Shown here in pieces: positions 40,001 to 49,054 of a stretch of DNA of 64,000 nt. This DNA comes from Diprion similis. Its lineage: Eukaryota > Arthropoda > Insecta > Hymenoptera > Diprionidae. The position numbers and the translations under genes were made by a program. The notes beneath the pieces were generated by a model that was given only the letters and a program-made list of their open reading frames with translations, was not told where the DNA came from and did not search any database. Location of the stretch: NCBI RefSeq assembly GCF_021155765.1, contig NC_060111.1:4977481-5041480 (forward strand), read 5' to 3'. Within the stretch, counting starts at the first letter, position 1, and every line of letters begins with the position of its first letter.

Positions 40001-41343
40001 AGAGGGTGGCGTGAGTCTCATTTTATAGATCAAACAAAAACGATATCGAGAATGTGCAGTGTACAATGATCTCTTCACGAAACATTTCGTCGAGGAACCG
40101 AACCGAACCTTCGATCGACGACGTCATTGTACGGGTAAATTGTCGCGGACCCCCCGCGGTACTCTGGAATTAATTCACGGGACACACACGTTATTTGTGT
40201 ATATGAAATAGATACCAAGGTTGCTGTCATGCATTCCTGCCCGGTGGCAAGAGCGTGGCCAACTTGCTTAAGGGGACAAAAAATAGATGAATGACTAATA
40301 AGGTTTGATAAGATGCAGTTACAACACACAAACACTCGTGTATCTACGTGCATACCGATGGGGATCAAAACTTGGAAGGATCAATATTTGGAACGGCCTA
40401 TACATCGAAACTTCAAACGTGCGAAAATAAAATGAAATATAAAAATTTTCAAAATAAATCTTCATTTTTCAGTAATTTTCACATTTTAAGCAATACTATA
40501 ATACCGAGCCTTACAAAAAAAGAAGATGGAAGAAGTACAAAAACGTTTAGGAATGAAAAAAAACAAAAAACAAAACAGTATTTATTGAGACTTAATTTAA
40601 AAATGGTGAGAATATAAATTTTCAAAAATTTCTCTCGAAGGTATGAACGATTAGTCAATGTTCTGCGATATGGTTTTGAAAAAGTATATATAGTTATAGT
40701 CTGGGCACCTCGTATAATTAAATAAGAATTTTTGGAACGATCTGTTTAAATTTAACGTTAAAAATGGCGTTTTGTAAAAAAAAAAAAAAAATGGAATCGT
40801 TGCACGGAGACCTTTATTTCAGCAACAGTTTTTATTTCCTTCGGTTCGGTTCACTAACGTATTCAAACTCGTGTGCATAAATAAAAAAACAGCGTGTGGG
40901 TGTTTTCAACGTTTGTGCGTACAGAGACCTAATTTTTTCCCCCCAACGGGCGCAGCATGAAGCTAAGATATTAAATTTCTTCTTGAAAGAATAAGTCACG
41001 GTTTAATTTACAGCATCGCTCTCTTATACCTGCAGGTATACATATATACATGTATATGTATACCTACGGCATGAATATGGCCGGGGAGTGGCAGCTATAT
41101 TTCATCTTTTAATTTTTTATTTTTTTACTTTTCATTACGCACGAATATTTTTCTGATTAAATGTGCGTGGTGCGTGCAGACATTTAGAGAATTTACACAC
41201 GTAGGTATAACCACGGGTACGTATTTACACTCACGGAAGTGACGTACGCGTTCCTCTTTATATTTACGATCATGTCGACTGCCCGATTATCTCACGTTTC
41301 AACTGTACCTTTCTCTTTTTTTCTTTTTTTTTTTTATTCCTAC

Positions 41344-41398
<55 letters not shown>

Positions 41399-44300
41399 AT
41401 TTATAGGCGTATATACAATCCGCCTCGTACACACGCGGCTTTATTAATTGATAACCAGGCATTAACCGTCTTCCCAGCCATCCTTCGTATTAATTATCAT
41501 TACGTAATTATTGTCCGCTTATGCTCATAAGTTTGCATGTCATACAAGGATCGCGTATTCGCGTTAAGCGGATTTTAATTATAACGGGAGGGTCGATTCT
41601 ACAGAAATCAGTTCTACGGAGCGAATATACTGGAGATTCGTTTCTATATACATGAAGATTTTTCTTATACACGAAGGAACTTGAAATTCGCATAAGAAAT
41701 TATGCTGCGTAATTTATTCTACATTAGAATCGTTCTACAGTATATGAAAAAGAAAATTTTGTAACGCATTCGAATCAGTCGCGACCGGAAGTAGATAGTA
41801 TAAATTGTAAAAATCAGTCGACACTTATCGATAAAATAGTCAATTTCTGACAAAAATTTCTTTCAAGCTAGTTAAGTGGTTTTTCGAAAAATGAAGATAG
41901 GTGTGTTAATAAAATTTCCAACATTAAAAAGCTCTCTGTTTTCCTAAAAAAAAAAAAAAATGAAAGAGAAACAAAAACTTTCCCCAAACCCTGAATCGAA
42001 TCGATCGAACATAAGTATTTCCAGAATTGATCTTAAATTCTTGATGCATATAAAATGATTAAAGTATTTCTGAATTAAAGAAACGCGATTAAACTAACGA
42101 TAGAAAATGAATCTGGAAGTTGGCCAACGAAATAGTAAAAAATAATCTGTATCTAGTAGAGAATGTTTCTGGTTTCTGATGTCGAGGAAGAAGAAGAAGG
42201 AGGAGGAGGAGGAGGAGGAGGGTTGCGCAGGTGGTACATGCCTAGGTATAAGGTACATAAGGTGTGAGGTGTGAGGTGTAGGTTACACAGTGTGTGCACG
42301 GGTACATTTTAATGAACTAGCGTTTTTCGGAAGGCACCCCCACAGCGCGGGTCATTGTGAGGACTTTAATTGCAATGATTATACTAGAAAATTGCATTCA
42401 CCGTTGATATAATGGCCTCGTCTTTGTCCCGCGAACTTCGGAAGCCCATTTCTGAGAGATATACATAATACAGTCAAGTAGCGCTACACCTATACGTAGG
42501 TAAGCACATAAGTTAGGTGTGAATATGGGTGAAAGATACCTACATAGACAAGTTATGCATGATGCCTACTAAATCGACGGAGACTACCCACTGATCTCGT
42601 AATGATCCAGCCTTTATAAACTCGCTTTACCGAGATCTTGTTAGTCCCATTAATTGGTCGCAAGTATCACGAGTATCACGATCTGTCTTGTATTGTACAA
42701 ATTTTCGCCGAAAGGTTCGGGGAAAAAAAAAACGCCGCAATCGTTGCAGGAGTTAATAAAACGGACGAGACTTCGGCGAGAAGTAACAATGAAAAAAGAA
42801 AATCGCGAAAGGAGAAAAATAAATAATTGCCTACTTGTAGGAGAAAAAATATTAAGAAAGGTAAAAAAAAAAAAAAAAAAAAATCAACGCACGTGAACGA
42901 TATTTTTTCTTGTCACATTAACAGACATTTTTGTGAAATTTCAAGACTTACTAGCATGCAAAACTATAGTCTCTTCGTCGTGTTATATTATACTGGTGCA
43001 AGCAACTATTATTATTGAAAGAAAAATGAAAATTTACACTAAATCTGAACCGATTCATGTATCATCGTGAGTTTGAATTTTAGTGGGAAAGTCAAAGACT
43101 TGGAATGTGAAGCTTAAAGTTTTTGTAAACTTGCCAGACTTATTTTTACAATAAATATGTTAAAGCGATGAATATCGATAGGAAAGTTTATCGACTTTTT
43201 TTACAATAATTTTCTGCACAATAATAGGAAAGTTTTTTCCTTTTTTGGAAGATGAACACTCACCGTGCAGAGGAGAACGCCGCTCTTGGCTGCCCTGAAC
43301 GTTTTGAAAACTTCGGTCCGTTCCTTCTGCGTCATGTTTCCATGGAGTTTGAAGAATTCAACGTCGACCAAAGGCTCGGAGTCTTCGTCGTCCTCGTCGG
43401 ACTGCTTGCAGAGCACGGAGGTAAGGATTTCGGCGTGATAATCAACCATGTCTTGTGTCGCCATGAACACTAAAATCTTGTGCTGTCCCGCGGCCTGAAA
43501 TATATAATAAAAATTAGTTTTCACTAATTTTGGAAACAAGTTAAGGAAAAACTTTGGTAAAATTTTTAAAATTAATTTGTTATAGCAAGTGATAAAAAAA
43601 AAAATCTCAAAATTCGCCAGAAAGGCTCTTTTGAAGGAAATCAAAAATCAAAACTTTTCAAACCGCCTGATTTAGCGTGGAACGTCCCATATACTAACGC
43701 CGATTTCTGCATGACAAAAAATTGCCAACAATAATTTCCAAGCTTATTAATTCCCTAAAAGAAGTTTTAAAAACAGTTTACCTGACACTTGCCAGCTACG
43801 TAGGCACTCAAGCTGACCAATCTCAATTTGGGAGGAGTTACAACGTAGGTTTGATTGACGCTCTGCGGAACGATCAGATCCTCATTTATTTCGGCGACAT
43901 TACCGCCAGATTTGATCAAATTTTCTTTCGCCGCATCGACGATAATCGGATTGTCCATCGTGAGTCCCGCCAATTTTTCAACCGCCTGAGTCAAAGTTGC
44001 TGAAACTAGAATTGTCTGTCTTCTGCTCTGATTTTTCACCGTCGTTTCCACCGCCTCGCAACTCTCCTTCGGATGTTTTTCACCGTTCGAATCGTTCGAA
44101 TCGTTCGAATCGTTCGATTCCGACTCCGATTCGACCGTTTGATTTATTTTGTGCCGCGAGGCGATGATCCTGGTCTTATCGCGAAGCGAGAAAGGCAAAA
44201 GTTTCTTCCGTTTGTTCCCCTCGTTTCTGATTGGAAACTCTTGTCCCTCCTTCTCGATGTCGCTGTCCGTCCCCGAGTGATATTCGCGCCTCGTCGTAAG

Positions 44301-47300
44301 CTCGTCGTCATCCTCGTCTTCGACGTCGTTCTCCTCGACTTCAGAATCGACGGTGACGTTCGACGGTTTCGTTTTCTGGGCATTAACGGTATTCGACGGC
44401 GGTTCTGGGACCGGGAAACTGGAATCCTCTTTCTCGACGATTTTACTCGTTTCCGTTAACATTGAGTCTACGTCCTCGTCGGTGAATGTTTTCTTGCCAT
44501 TTTGACGAAGCATCGCCAATGGATTGTAACCCGAATTATCCGTCTCGATTTTTACATACTTCTTTACACCAAATCTTGGCAAACCTTTTTGCTCTTCCAG
44601 GGCAGAAACGATGCTGGAATTAAAATGAAAGGGAAAGTGAATAAACTCAAAATAATTTGGGGGGGGGGGGGGGGGGGTTTAAATTTAAAACGAATAAGGA
44701 TGAAGAGAAATACGAAATATTATATATAATCAAACATAAATTATAACAATAGCTTAAGATACGCAGTAGACAAAACTTTGATACATTATTCTTGTACTCA
44801 CGTGTTAAAATCTTGAATCAAATAACCATAACAATAATCATAATTTCGATTAGAATTATATCAGGAATATCATTTAATTGGTGATTAAATTTTTGAAAAC
44901 TGAAATTCTTTTATTAAATTTTACTTTTTTATATATTTTTGATTATTCAAGTGGTTACATAATAAATTTCCCAATTTGTATAGTATACTAAATCCTTCAA
45001 CCTTCTGAAGAAACTTTGAGTGATTCAAATTTTTTCATTGAATCGATCTACACATTTTAAATTCTGAATGAAGAAACATTGAAGTTGTTGAGTTTCGTGA
45101 TTATTTGCGGATATAGAATTTTTTACATATGTTAAAAATTGATAAATAGCTACACTGAAAAAAAGATACCAACGATCCAAGATTTTCAAATTAATTATTT
45201 GAGCAAGAAATGTAAATTTGGAGAAATTTTGTAACACGTGAGCTTTGTTCAAGAACACAAATTATCAGTTTGTTGATCAGAGAAGACTGGATAAGCTGAA
45301 TCACAGCTGAAATTTGTAAAAGTACTTGTATTCTATACAACGTTTCCAATTTCTCACACTCGTCGTCGTGTAAAATTTTTATAAAAACTTTGTTTTAAGT
45401 CAACTCCCTGAAAGTCATTAAAAAATTGCACAATAATGATTTTTTTAATGACATTTCGTTACGTTAATGTTACTAACTACAGCCTCACAGTATACGTAAA
45501 AAAAGCACATTGTAGCAAGAAAACTCATAATAAAGCTGCTACGCAAGAGAAAGACAAGACAATTGCGAATTGCAATAATCGATAATACATCATTATTAAA
45601 ATGCGAGTCTTTAAATTTGTCAAAGAAAAATGTCGAAACGTAATTAGTTTTTCATATAATTAAGAAACTGGAGTTCGTAGTATTGATGTAATAAAACATC
45701 GAAAGAAAAATCACTACTTTAAAGTTTGGAAACAACCAAAGACTAGAAAATTACTAAATTGGCGTACAAAACTTACCCGGAAATATCTTTTTCATATCCC
45801 ATATCGAGCATTCTGTCAGCCTCGTCTAAAACGAAACATTGAACATCGTGCAGCCTTAGCGCTTCCGTATGTTTGACGTGATCCAGCAGCCTACCGGGTG
45901 TAGCGACAAGAAGATTACACCCTTTTCTCAGCCTAGCTTTTTCCGCTTTGCGTTTTTCACCGCCCACTAAATATCCCGGTACGATCCAAGTGAATGGCTG
46001 GAAACGACGAGTAAGCAAATAGATAAAAATCTTTGTAGTCCTTCGAATCGTTTCAAATTTACTAATCTACAGTAAATTTCAACTCACTTTTATAAGCTTC
46101 AAAAAACACTCGTAAGTCTGCAGGGCGAGTTCCCTCGTCGGCACAATGACTAAAGCACGTAAGCCACTGTCCCGCGTAAGTTTTGGTCTCACTTTGTGAA
46201 GCGATTCAACGATGGGTAGCGCGTATGCCAACGTTTTGCCAGAACCAGTCTGAGACCGAACGAGAACATCTTTCCCCGACAATATTTTAGGGATAGCTTT
46301 TTGTTGGACGGTAGTTAATTTAGTTATCTGCATGTTCTGTTCCAAGTTAGAAATCTGACGAAAAGAAAAAGACCATCAAAAGTTAACTGGCTCGTTAGAA
46401 TATTCCTTGCGGACAAATCGTTGCGACAATTTATGAAAGAATCTACAAACCGTGAATGGATGAAGATCGAAGTCCACGAATTTAGTACCGCTGAAAACTG
46501 CTTCGTTCACAGGCTCGACGAACCTTTGCCCAAGGTTCGGTATCTCAGGATTATTCCCAAACAAAGATGAAATCTTTCCGGAACTACCGCCTCTGTTTGG
46601 CACAGCTTTGACGTTTGCATTTTCGACGGCATTCTTGAAGCCGACTTTTTTTCTCGCCGCGTTTCCAGCTTGTAGATTTGTCGCGTAATCGAACTTGCCC
46701 TTTTTCCACTGGCCTTTCGAGTCGACGATTCCCTGAGCGTCGCCGAACTTTCTCTTGGCGCTATGAAAACCCGGAGTTTCGATTTTACCAGGCAAAGAGA
46801 TTGTAACGGGACTCGACTTCTTTCCAAATATATCATCGAGCGACTTTTTCTCTTTACATTCCCCCGTCTCTCGCCTCTTAGCTAAAATTGTTTTGATTCC
46901 AGTTTTCTTCCCAGGTTTGGCAAACGAAACGATCGGTTCCTGATCCTGGCTCTTCGAGCCTAAATCTATAGCCTGTTTAAGTTGAGACTTTGGTTTATCA
47001 GGCTCCAGAGGTGTCTCTGTTTTAGAAAAAGCTTTGGCGTCTCCAACTTGGCCCAAATTCCTGCTTACGATAGCTGCGAGTGATTTCTGCTTGACTCTCT
47101 GTTTAGGACCAGGAGCTGTAGATTCGGCCCTCGCCTTGTCACGCGCAATCTTTTTCGCTTCTCGTTTAAACTGTGGTTTGAAAAACTCCTTTTTGTATCC
47201 CGCGACCTGAATAAAAGAGAAATCGAAGCACTTTTAAATCGCTGCGTTTTGCAAGAGGCAACGCATTGTCAAGGGACGTGGAAACATCAGCGACCTAACC

Positions 47301-47405
47301 TAACTCTAAACATAACCTGGAAGCTCGTTTGCTTACCTTTTTCACTTTACCAGCGACCGGAGAGGACGAAATGTTCAAGGATATGTCCATTTCTTGAACC
47401 GTCAT
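20271..47405 (-). CDS. DDX31: DEAD-box ATP-dependent RNA helicase DDX31/Dbp7 family, whole gene (9 coding exons)
   Basis: Nine exons on the minus strand join in phase, all at GT-AG sites, into 1019 residues plus stop. Order of parts: basic lysine-rich N-terminus (1-260); motif I SQTGSGKT (309-316); Ia PTRELALQ (347-354); Ib TPGRLLDH (397-404); II DEAD (422-425); III SAT (642-644); IV region near 721-735; V DVAARGLD (793-800); [12 protein letters not shown] (821-830); then a C-terminal DUF4217-type region and a lysine-rich tail. The block [16 protein letters not shown] after motif Ia and the block [16 protein letters not shown] near the end are, as I remember them, diagnostic of DDX31/Dbp7 (Drosophila CG8611, yeast Dbp7). 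Family members act in the nucleolus in 60S ribosomal subunit assembly. Odd points are an acidic insertion between motifs II and III and introns of 9597, 9160 and 3552 bp. The start ATG follows an in-frame TAG 12 bases upstream. Exon coordinates are listed separately. Confidence 0.95.
21751..21790. repeat. Heptamer tandem repeat (ATCCGTC), over 5 copies
   Basis: GTCATCC is repeated perfectly with a 7-bp period inside DDX31 intron 8. Confidence 0.97.
23402..23448. repeat. (AG)23 microsatellite in DDX31 intron 8
   Basis: Uninterrupted AG dinucleotides, about 500 bp downstream of exon 8 in transcript order. Confidence 0.97.
23962..24163 (-). CDS. DDX31: DDX31 coding exon 8 (DUF4217-type C-terminal region)
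   Basis: The acceptor TTCGCAG is followed by residues [16 protein letters not shown] and then [17 protein letters not shown], the family's C-terminal signature. An isolated open-frame scan misses it because the frame has no ATG of useful length. Its 202 bases take one base from exon 7 and leave CG, which exon 9 completes to CGA (Arg). This phase match supports the junctions on both sides. Confidence 0.95.
24610..25040. repeat. Degenerate array of AATCGTT / CGATCAAT words
   Basis: About 430 bp is built from variants of (T)TAATCGTT, AATCAATC and TCGATCA repeated every 12-20 bases, never exactly. It looks like an old, decayed short tandem repeat. Confidence 0.75.
27481..27545. repeat. (TTA) microsatellite with adjoining poly-T
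   Basis: TTATTA units run to about 27522, then an uninterrupted T run. Confidence 0.95.
28727..28754. repeat. G28 homopolymer
   Basis: Twenty-eight consecutive G inside DDX31 intron 7. It pairs potentially with the C23 run 106 bp downstream. Confidence 0.95.
28860..28882. repeat. C23 homopolymer
   Basis: Twenty-three consecutive C, 105 bp after the G28 tract, in the same intron. Confidence 0.95.
29266..29284 (+). mobile_element. Solo end of the TATGGGGYATTCC family
   Basis: CTATGGGGCATTCCCCGTGT matches the end motif seen at 14623, 15252 and 59791. No clear partner end was found for this copy. Confidence 0.4.
29691..29880. repeat. Direct duplication, about 95-100 bp unit, two copies
   Basis: TTGTTCGTTTTTTCAACGAT then AATATCATTAAACTGA and AATCGAATTAAGCA occur in the same order at about 29697 and 29797. 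The second copy is followed by a C run. Confidence 0.85.
30430..31130. repeat. Degenerate GAAATC/TGAAATT array, about 700 bp
   Basis: Variants of (T/A)TGAAATC(N)(T)TT recur every 10-25 bases without an exact period. The same word style appears at 39430-39730 and, inverted, at 60650-61210. Confidence 0.8.
31934..32279. mobile_element. MITE with CAGGGTGATTCA ends and TA target duplication
   Basis: TA|CAGGGTGATTCAA at 31932 faces TTGACTCACCCTG|TA ending at 32281: terminal inverted repeats with one mismatch over 13 bases, each flanked by TA. TA duplication is the mark of the Tc1/mariner superfamily. The 346-bp interior has no transposase but carries an internal direct repeat, AAGCTCCTCCCATT, at about 32167 and 32240. 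Confidence 0.85.
32421..32440 (+). mobile_element. Solo end of the TATGGGGYATTCC family
   Basis: TATATATGGGGTATTCAGTG followed by TCAAATTAG matches the family end with one change. Its other end was not found. Confidence 0.4.
33324..33666 (-). CDS. DDX31: DDX31 coding exon 7 (motifs V and VI)
   Basis: The acceptor TTTTTGCAG is followed at once by [13 protein letters not shown] (motif V), then [12 protein letters not shown] (motif VI, with the arginine finger). The rest leads to the C-terminal region ending MHRRACK. It encodes residues 793-906 plus one base of codon 907. The exon sits alone between two introns of more than 9 kb. Confidence 0.97.
35184..35215 (+). mobile_element. Solo end of the CAGGGTGT/CCCTGAGAATTCC family
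   Basis: CAGGGTGTCCCCTGAGAATT followed by CCAAGTTTTCC matches the end of the 15638-16034 element. No opposing end is close by. Confidence 0.5.
36045..36172 (+). repeat. Dispersed repeat, inverted copy of 19320-19425
   Basis: It shares ordered blocks with the minus strand of 19320-19425, including GTCCGACTGCGCA, GGCTGGCCA and GAGGTTATGTAG. Confidence 0.7.
36770..37050. other. CpG-rich block with GGCGT minisatellite in DDX31 intron 6
   Basis: Strikingly GC-rich for the neighbourhood. It includes GCGCGGCGTGGCGCAGCGTG and repeated GTGGC pentamers at 36955-37020. Open frames on several strands are an effect of low stop-codon density. It could be a CpG-rich promoter or untranslated exon, but no splice or coding model stands out. 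Confidence 0.6.
38310..38717 (-). CDS. Possible nested membrane-protein gene or remnant inside DDX31 intron 6
   Basis: A 135-codon frame on the minus strand starts in a good context (CGCCATGG). It reads [19 protein letters not shown], a first hydrophobic helix, a short loop, and a second helix ([19 protein letters not shown] followed by YGGIK). The C(x)ISL..TR(I/L)IGL opening resembles the plus-strand gene at 49001 (CISVTLTTRLIGL), which suggests a paralogue. After about residue 85 the frame stops looking like a membrane protein. Meanwhile another minus frame nearby reads [20 protein letters not shown] before a stop. Either an unrecognised small intron joins them or a frameshift has broken the gene. 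It is unverified, and it lies on the same strand as its DDX31 host. Confidence 0.35.
   Translation of the reverse strand: MGECPLISLVSAGTRIIGLSSAILGMMSMLDRLSSDIWARFVYHADIGSNTLSILTLLLSVEFIYGFLFYGGIKIPLPSITIKEPDVLSSPCMADIHVEWQIVCFWYSASSWYPVVPTRYVLEFCLLFKSPGNYR
39430..39730. repeat. Degenerate GAAATC/TTTGAAA array, about 300 bp
   Basis: Words such as TTTGAAATC, GTTTGAAAC and TTGAAATCAG recur at 10-25 bp spacing, as in the 30430 array. Confidence 0.8.
41347..41390. repeat. (TA)22 microsatellite
   Basis: Uninterrupted TA dinucleotides in DDX31 intron 6. Confidence 0.97.
42186..42221. repeat. (GAA)/(GGA) trinucleotide tract
   Basis: GAAGAAGAAG passes into GGAGGAGGAG, all purine on the plus strand. 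Confidence 0.95.
43264..43494 (-). CDS. DDX31: DDX31 coding exon 6 (motif IV, start of helicase C domain)
   Basis: This exon encodes 77 residues (716-792) in phase 0 at both ends. [16 protein letters not shown] is the motif IV strand of the second RecA-like domain, [17 protein letters not shown] is the conserved LHG..Q..R segment, and GVLLCT leads into motif V. A short acidic patch ([10 protein letters not shown]) interrupts the domain. The GTGAGT donor opens a 9597-bp intron. Confidence 0.97.
43674..43692 (-). mobile_element. Solo end of the TATGGGGYATTCC family in DDX31 intron 5
   Basis: On the minus strand it reads TATGGGACGTTCCACGC, the same end motif as at 15252 with two or three changes. 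It lies in the 287-bp intron 5 between exons 5 and 6. Confidence 0.35.
43782..44613 (-). CDS. DDX31: DDX31 coding exon 5 (acidic insertion and motif III)
   Basis: This 832-bp exon encodes residues 439-715. The first ten residues finish the DEAD-box helix. Roughly 190 low-complexity residues follow, rich in Asp, Glu, Ser and Asn, including runs such as [14 protein letters not shown] and the tandem [10 protein letters not shown]. Motif III ([16 protein letters not shown]) then resumes the helicase core. In the human protein as I recall it only about 30 residues separate DEAD from SAT, so this is an insertion in a loop. The reading frame stays open throughout and both ends splice in phase. Confidence 0.94.
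44614..45776 (-). other. DDX31 intron 4 (1163 bp)
   Basis: GT-AG intron, AT-rich except for a G19 tract at 44659-44677. In the transcript that tract is a C19 run about 45 nt before the 3' splice site. Nothing else is recognised in it. Confidence 0.85.
44659..44677. repeat. G19 homopolymer near the exon 5 acceptor
   Basis: Nineteen G on the plus strand, C19 in the DDX31 pre-mRNA, 46 bases upstream of exon 5. Confidence 0.95.
45777..45997 (-). CDS. DDX31: DDX31 coding exon 4 (motif Ib and DEAD box)
   Basis: This exon encodes residues 365-437 plus two bases of a split glycine codon. It opens with [17 protein letters not shown], typical of the DDX31/Dbp7 family, then has TPGRLLDH (Ib) and [16 protein letters not shown] (Walker B, ATP hydrolysis). 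The donor is GTAAGT. The last codon GG|C is completed by exon 5. Confidence 0.97.
46088..46354 (-). CDS. DDX31: DDX31 coding exon 3 (Q-motif region, motifs I and Ia)
   Basis: This exon encodes 89 residues (276-364). TTVQQKAIP is the Q-motif glutamine segment, SQTGSGKT is the Walker A motif that binds ATP phosphates, and [11 protein letters not shown] is motif Ia, which contacts RNA. The flanking introns are only 96 and 90 bp, unlike the giant introns further 3'. Confidence 0.97.
46451..47206 (-). CDS. DDX31: DDX31 coding exon 2 (basic N-terminal region, residues 24-275)
   Basis: An acceptor TTTTATTCAG precedes 252 codons in phase 0. The sequence is rich in Lys, Arg, Ser and Gly (for example [10 protein letters not shown] and [10 protein letters not shown]) with no folded-domain look, as expected of a nucleolar targeting and RNA-binding extension. 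The end, around [10 protein letters not shown], is the family's segment just before the Q-motif region. The donor is a weak GTTTGT. Confidence 0.93.
47337..47405 (-). CDS. DDX31: DDX31 coding exon 1 (start codon, residues 1-23)
   Basis: The ATG at 47405-47403 opens 23 codons ([17 protein letters not shown]...) ending in AAG before a GTAAGC donor. An in-frame TAG lies four codons upstream, so the protein cannot begin further 5' in this exon. The next exon continues in phase 0. A non-coding exon further upstream cannot be excluded. Confidence 0.88.
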
Positions 47406-49000
47406 TTGCCTCGCGATCTAATTATTGATTAATACCGAATATTGTCACTTTACTTGCCGTTCGATTTTAACGAATTAAACCACGTGCTCGACGCACGTTA
47501 TTTTGTTTCAATTTTAATCGTCTCGTGTCTCAGCTGTTTGGCTGCTGCGCAACTTGGCTGCGCAGTTCGAAACAATTGAACTTTAATTTTGAATTTCGTA
47601 TCACACTCGCATATCTTCAGGCGATTGAATTCTTATTATATAATATGAATTGAAATTCTGGATTCTAGGATAACTTTTATATAATTTTACGGAGTGAGGA
47701 TACTTCGCAATTATATATGGATGATTGGGAGGAAGAAATTAAGATACGCGAAAGAGAAATTTGAAAAATATTCTAAAAACTCAAGCTGAGGTATCAACAG
47801 TTTAAAAAAAGGTTTTCTAATCAGGAAATTGAAAATGATCAAAGTCTAGTGTTTTTGATACAATTTTAATGTTTTTGACCTAATTTTGATCACTAAATTA
47901 ATCTCCACCTCCAGATTAAATGAAATTTTTTTCTACAGATTCTCACGTTTAAAGTGAATATTAATAGATTTCTGTACATCCAATACAACAGATGTTTATC
48001 CATATATACATTTGCGCGTTTTTATTACCGTACTATGATGTTATATTTCTTGAATATCTTCAGACCGTTAGTGGGGATCTGGTCAGCGATAAAAACAAGT
48101 TTAAATATATTACAATCAGATAAAAAAAATTACCAGAGGTCGATCAGTTTAAACTTTCTACTTATAAAACCTTTTTTCGAATTATTAATATCTTACCTTT
48201 CGTAATCTGAATTTTCTCAGATTCGCTTCTATCGCAAAGTAATTTTAGAATCAAACCAATTTTCCTTATAATCAAGCAAAAGTTAAAATCGATTAAATTT
48301 TCTCTGTTTTAATCTATAATTATCAATGCGCAAAACACGTTTCACAAATAATTTGGCACCTGAATAAATTTCTTGGTAACTATATAATAAAATGTTCAAT
48401 ACCGTAAGATGTGAGTATAAAACAATGTCTAGAAAATTCTTCAAAAATACTTCAATTGAAGTGAAGAAATTTTATGTATAATTTCTGAAATCCCTGGCGA
48501 GTTTTCTGTAGAATTTTAAAAATGTAATTTCTTTTCAATTCTCTGCGACTTCATGACTATGTACGTAAATCTTAATTCTTTCAGACTACATAAATTCTGG
48601 CTATACCATATAAGTTTCTAAATTTCCATGAAGAAATAGTCGCAAGTTTCTTGTAACTGAAAACACAAACAAACCAAGAAACAATACAAGCGAGAGTGCG
48701 AAGGGTACTTATCAGCATGCCATGTGTACACTTCAACGTAATACCAATGAGCTGTTATTATTCGGCAATTTCAACACTTGTATTTACATTTTTTTCAACC
48801 TTGTGAGTGTGGCGAATCTTCACTCAAGTTCTAGAGGACTGTTTCACACGTCACGCAACTGCTGATCAAGATTGACATCCCTGGATCAATACTTGTAACG
48901 TTAACTAAAAAAAAACAGCCTTACAGGCTCATCGCAAAATTAAATATAATTCGTCGCTGTTTCACGATAAGGCAGGCATAAGTTCTTTAGAATTGACAAG
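47406..49000. other. Divergent intergenic region between DDX31 and the membrane-protein gene
   Basis: 1.6 kb between the two start codons. The first 200 bp beside DDX31 is more complex (E-box; GCTGTTTGGCTGCTGCGCAA; a CAGCTG core). The rest is AT-rich with no gene seen. The untranslated first exons of both genes probably begin here. Confidence 0.6.
47481..47486. promoter_or_regulatory. CACGTG E-box just upstream of the DDX31 start
   Basis: A palindromic CACGTG lies 76-81 bases upstream of the DDX31 ATG. Myc/Max E-boxes close to the start are common in insect ribosome-biogenesis genes (general knowledge), so this is a plausible Myc site. A six-base match alone is weak evidence. Confidence 0.4.
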
Positions 49001-49054
49001 ATGTGTTGCATCAGCGTGACTTTAACAACGAGACTTATTGGCCTGTTCGACTTG
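49001..49054 (+). CDS. Membrane-protein gene, exon 1
   Basis: ATG and 17 further codons (MCCISVTLTTRLIGLFDL) end in TTG before a GTAAGA donor, phase 0. A Cys-Cys-Ile-Ser start followed by a helix containing (R/K)xIG is the pattern I associate with DUF4728-type insect proteins. Confidence 0.6.

Larger units (their letters stand above)
33667..43263 (-). other. DDX31 intron 6 (9597 bp)
   Basis: GT-AG intron that splits the helicase C domain immediately before motif V. It contains poly-T tracts (34064-34105), a solo repeat end (35184), the dispersed repeat at 36045, a CpG-rich block (36770-37050), the possible nested gene (38310-38717), a GAAATC array (39430-39730), a TA microsatellite (41347-41390) and a GGA tract (42186-42221). 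Confidence 0.85.

Noticed and set aside
43252..44459. Plus-strand frames of 73-128 codons.
   Set aside because: Antisense shadows of DDX31 exons 5 and 6.
46507..46836. 109-codon minus frame.
   Set aside because: It is another frame of DDX31 exon 2, whose own frame is longer and splices in phase.
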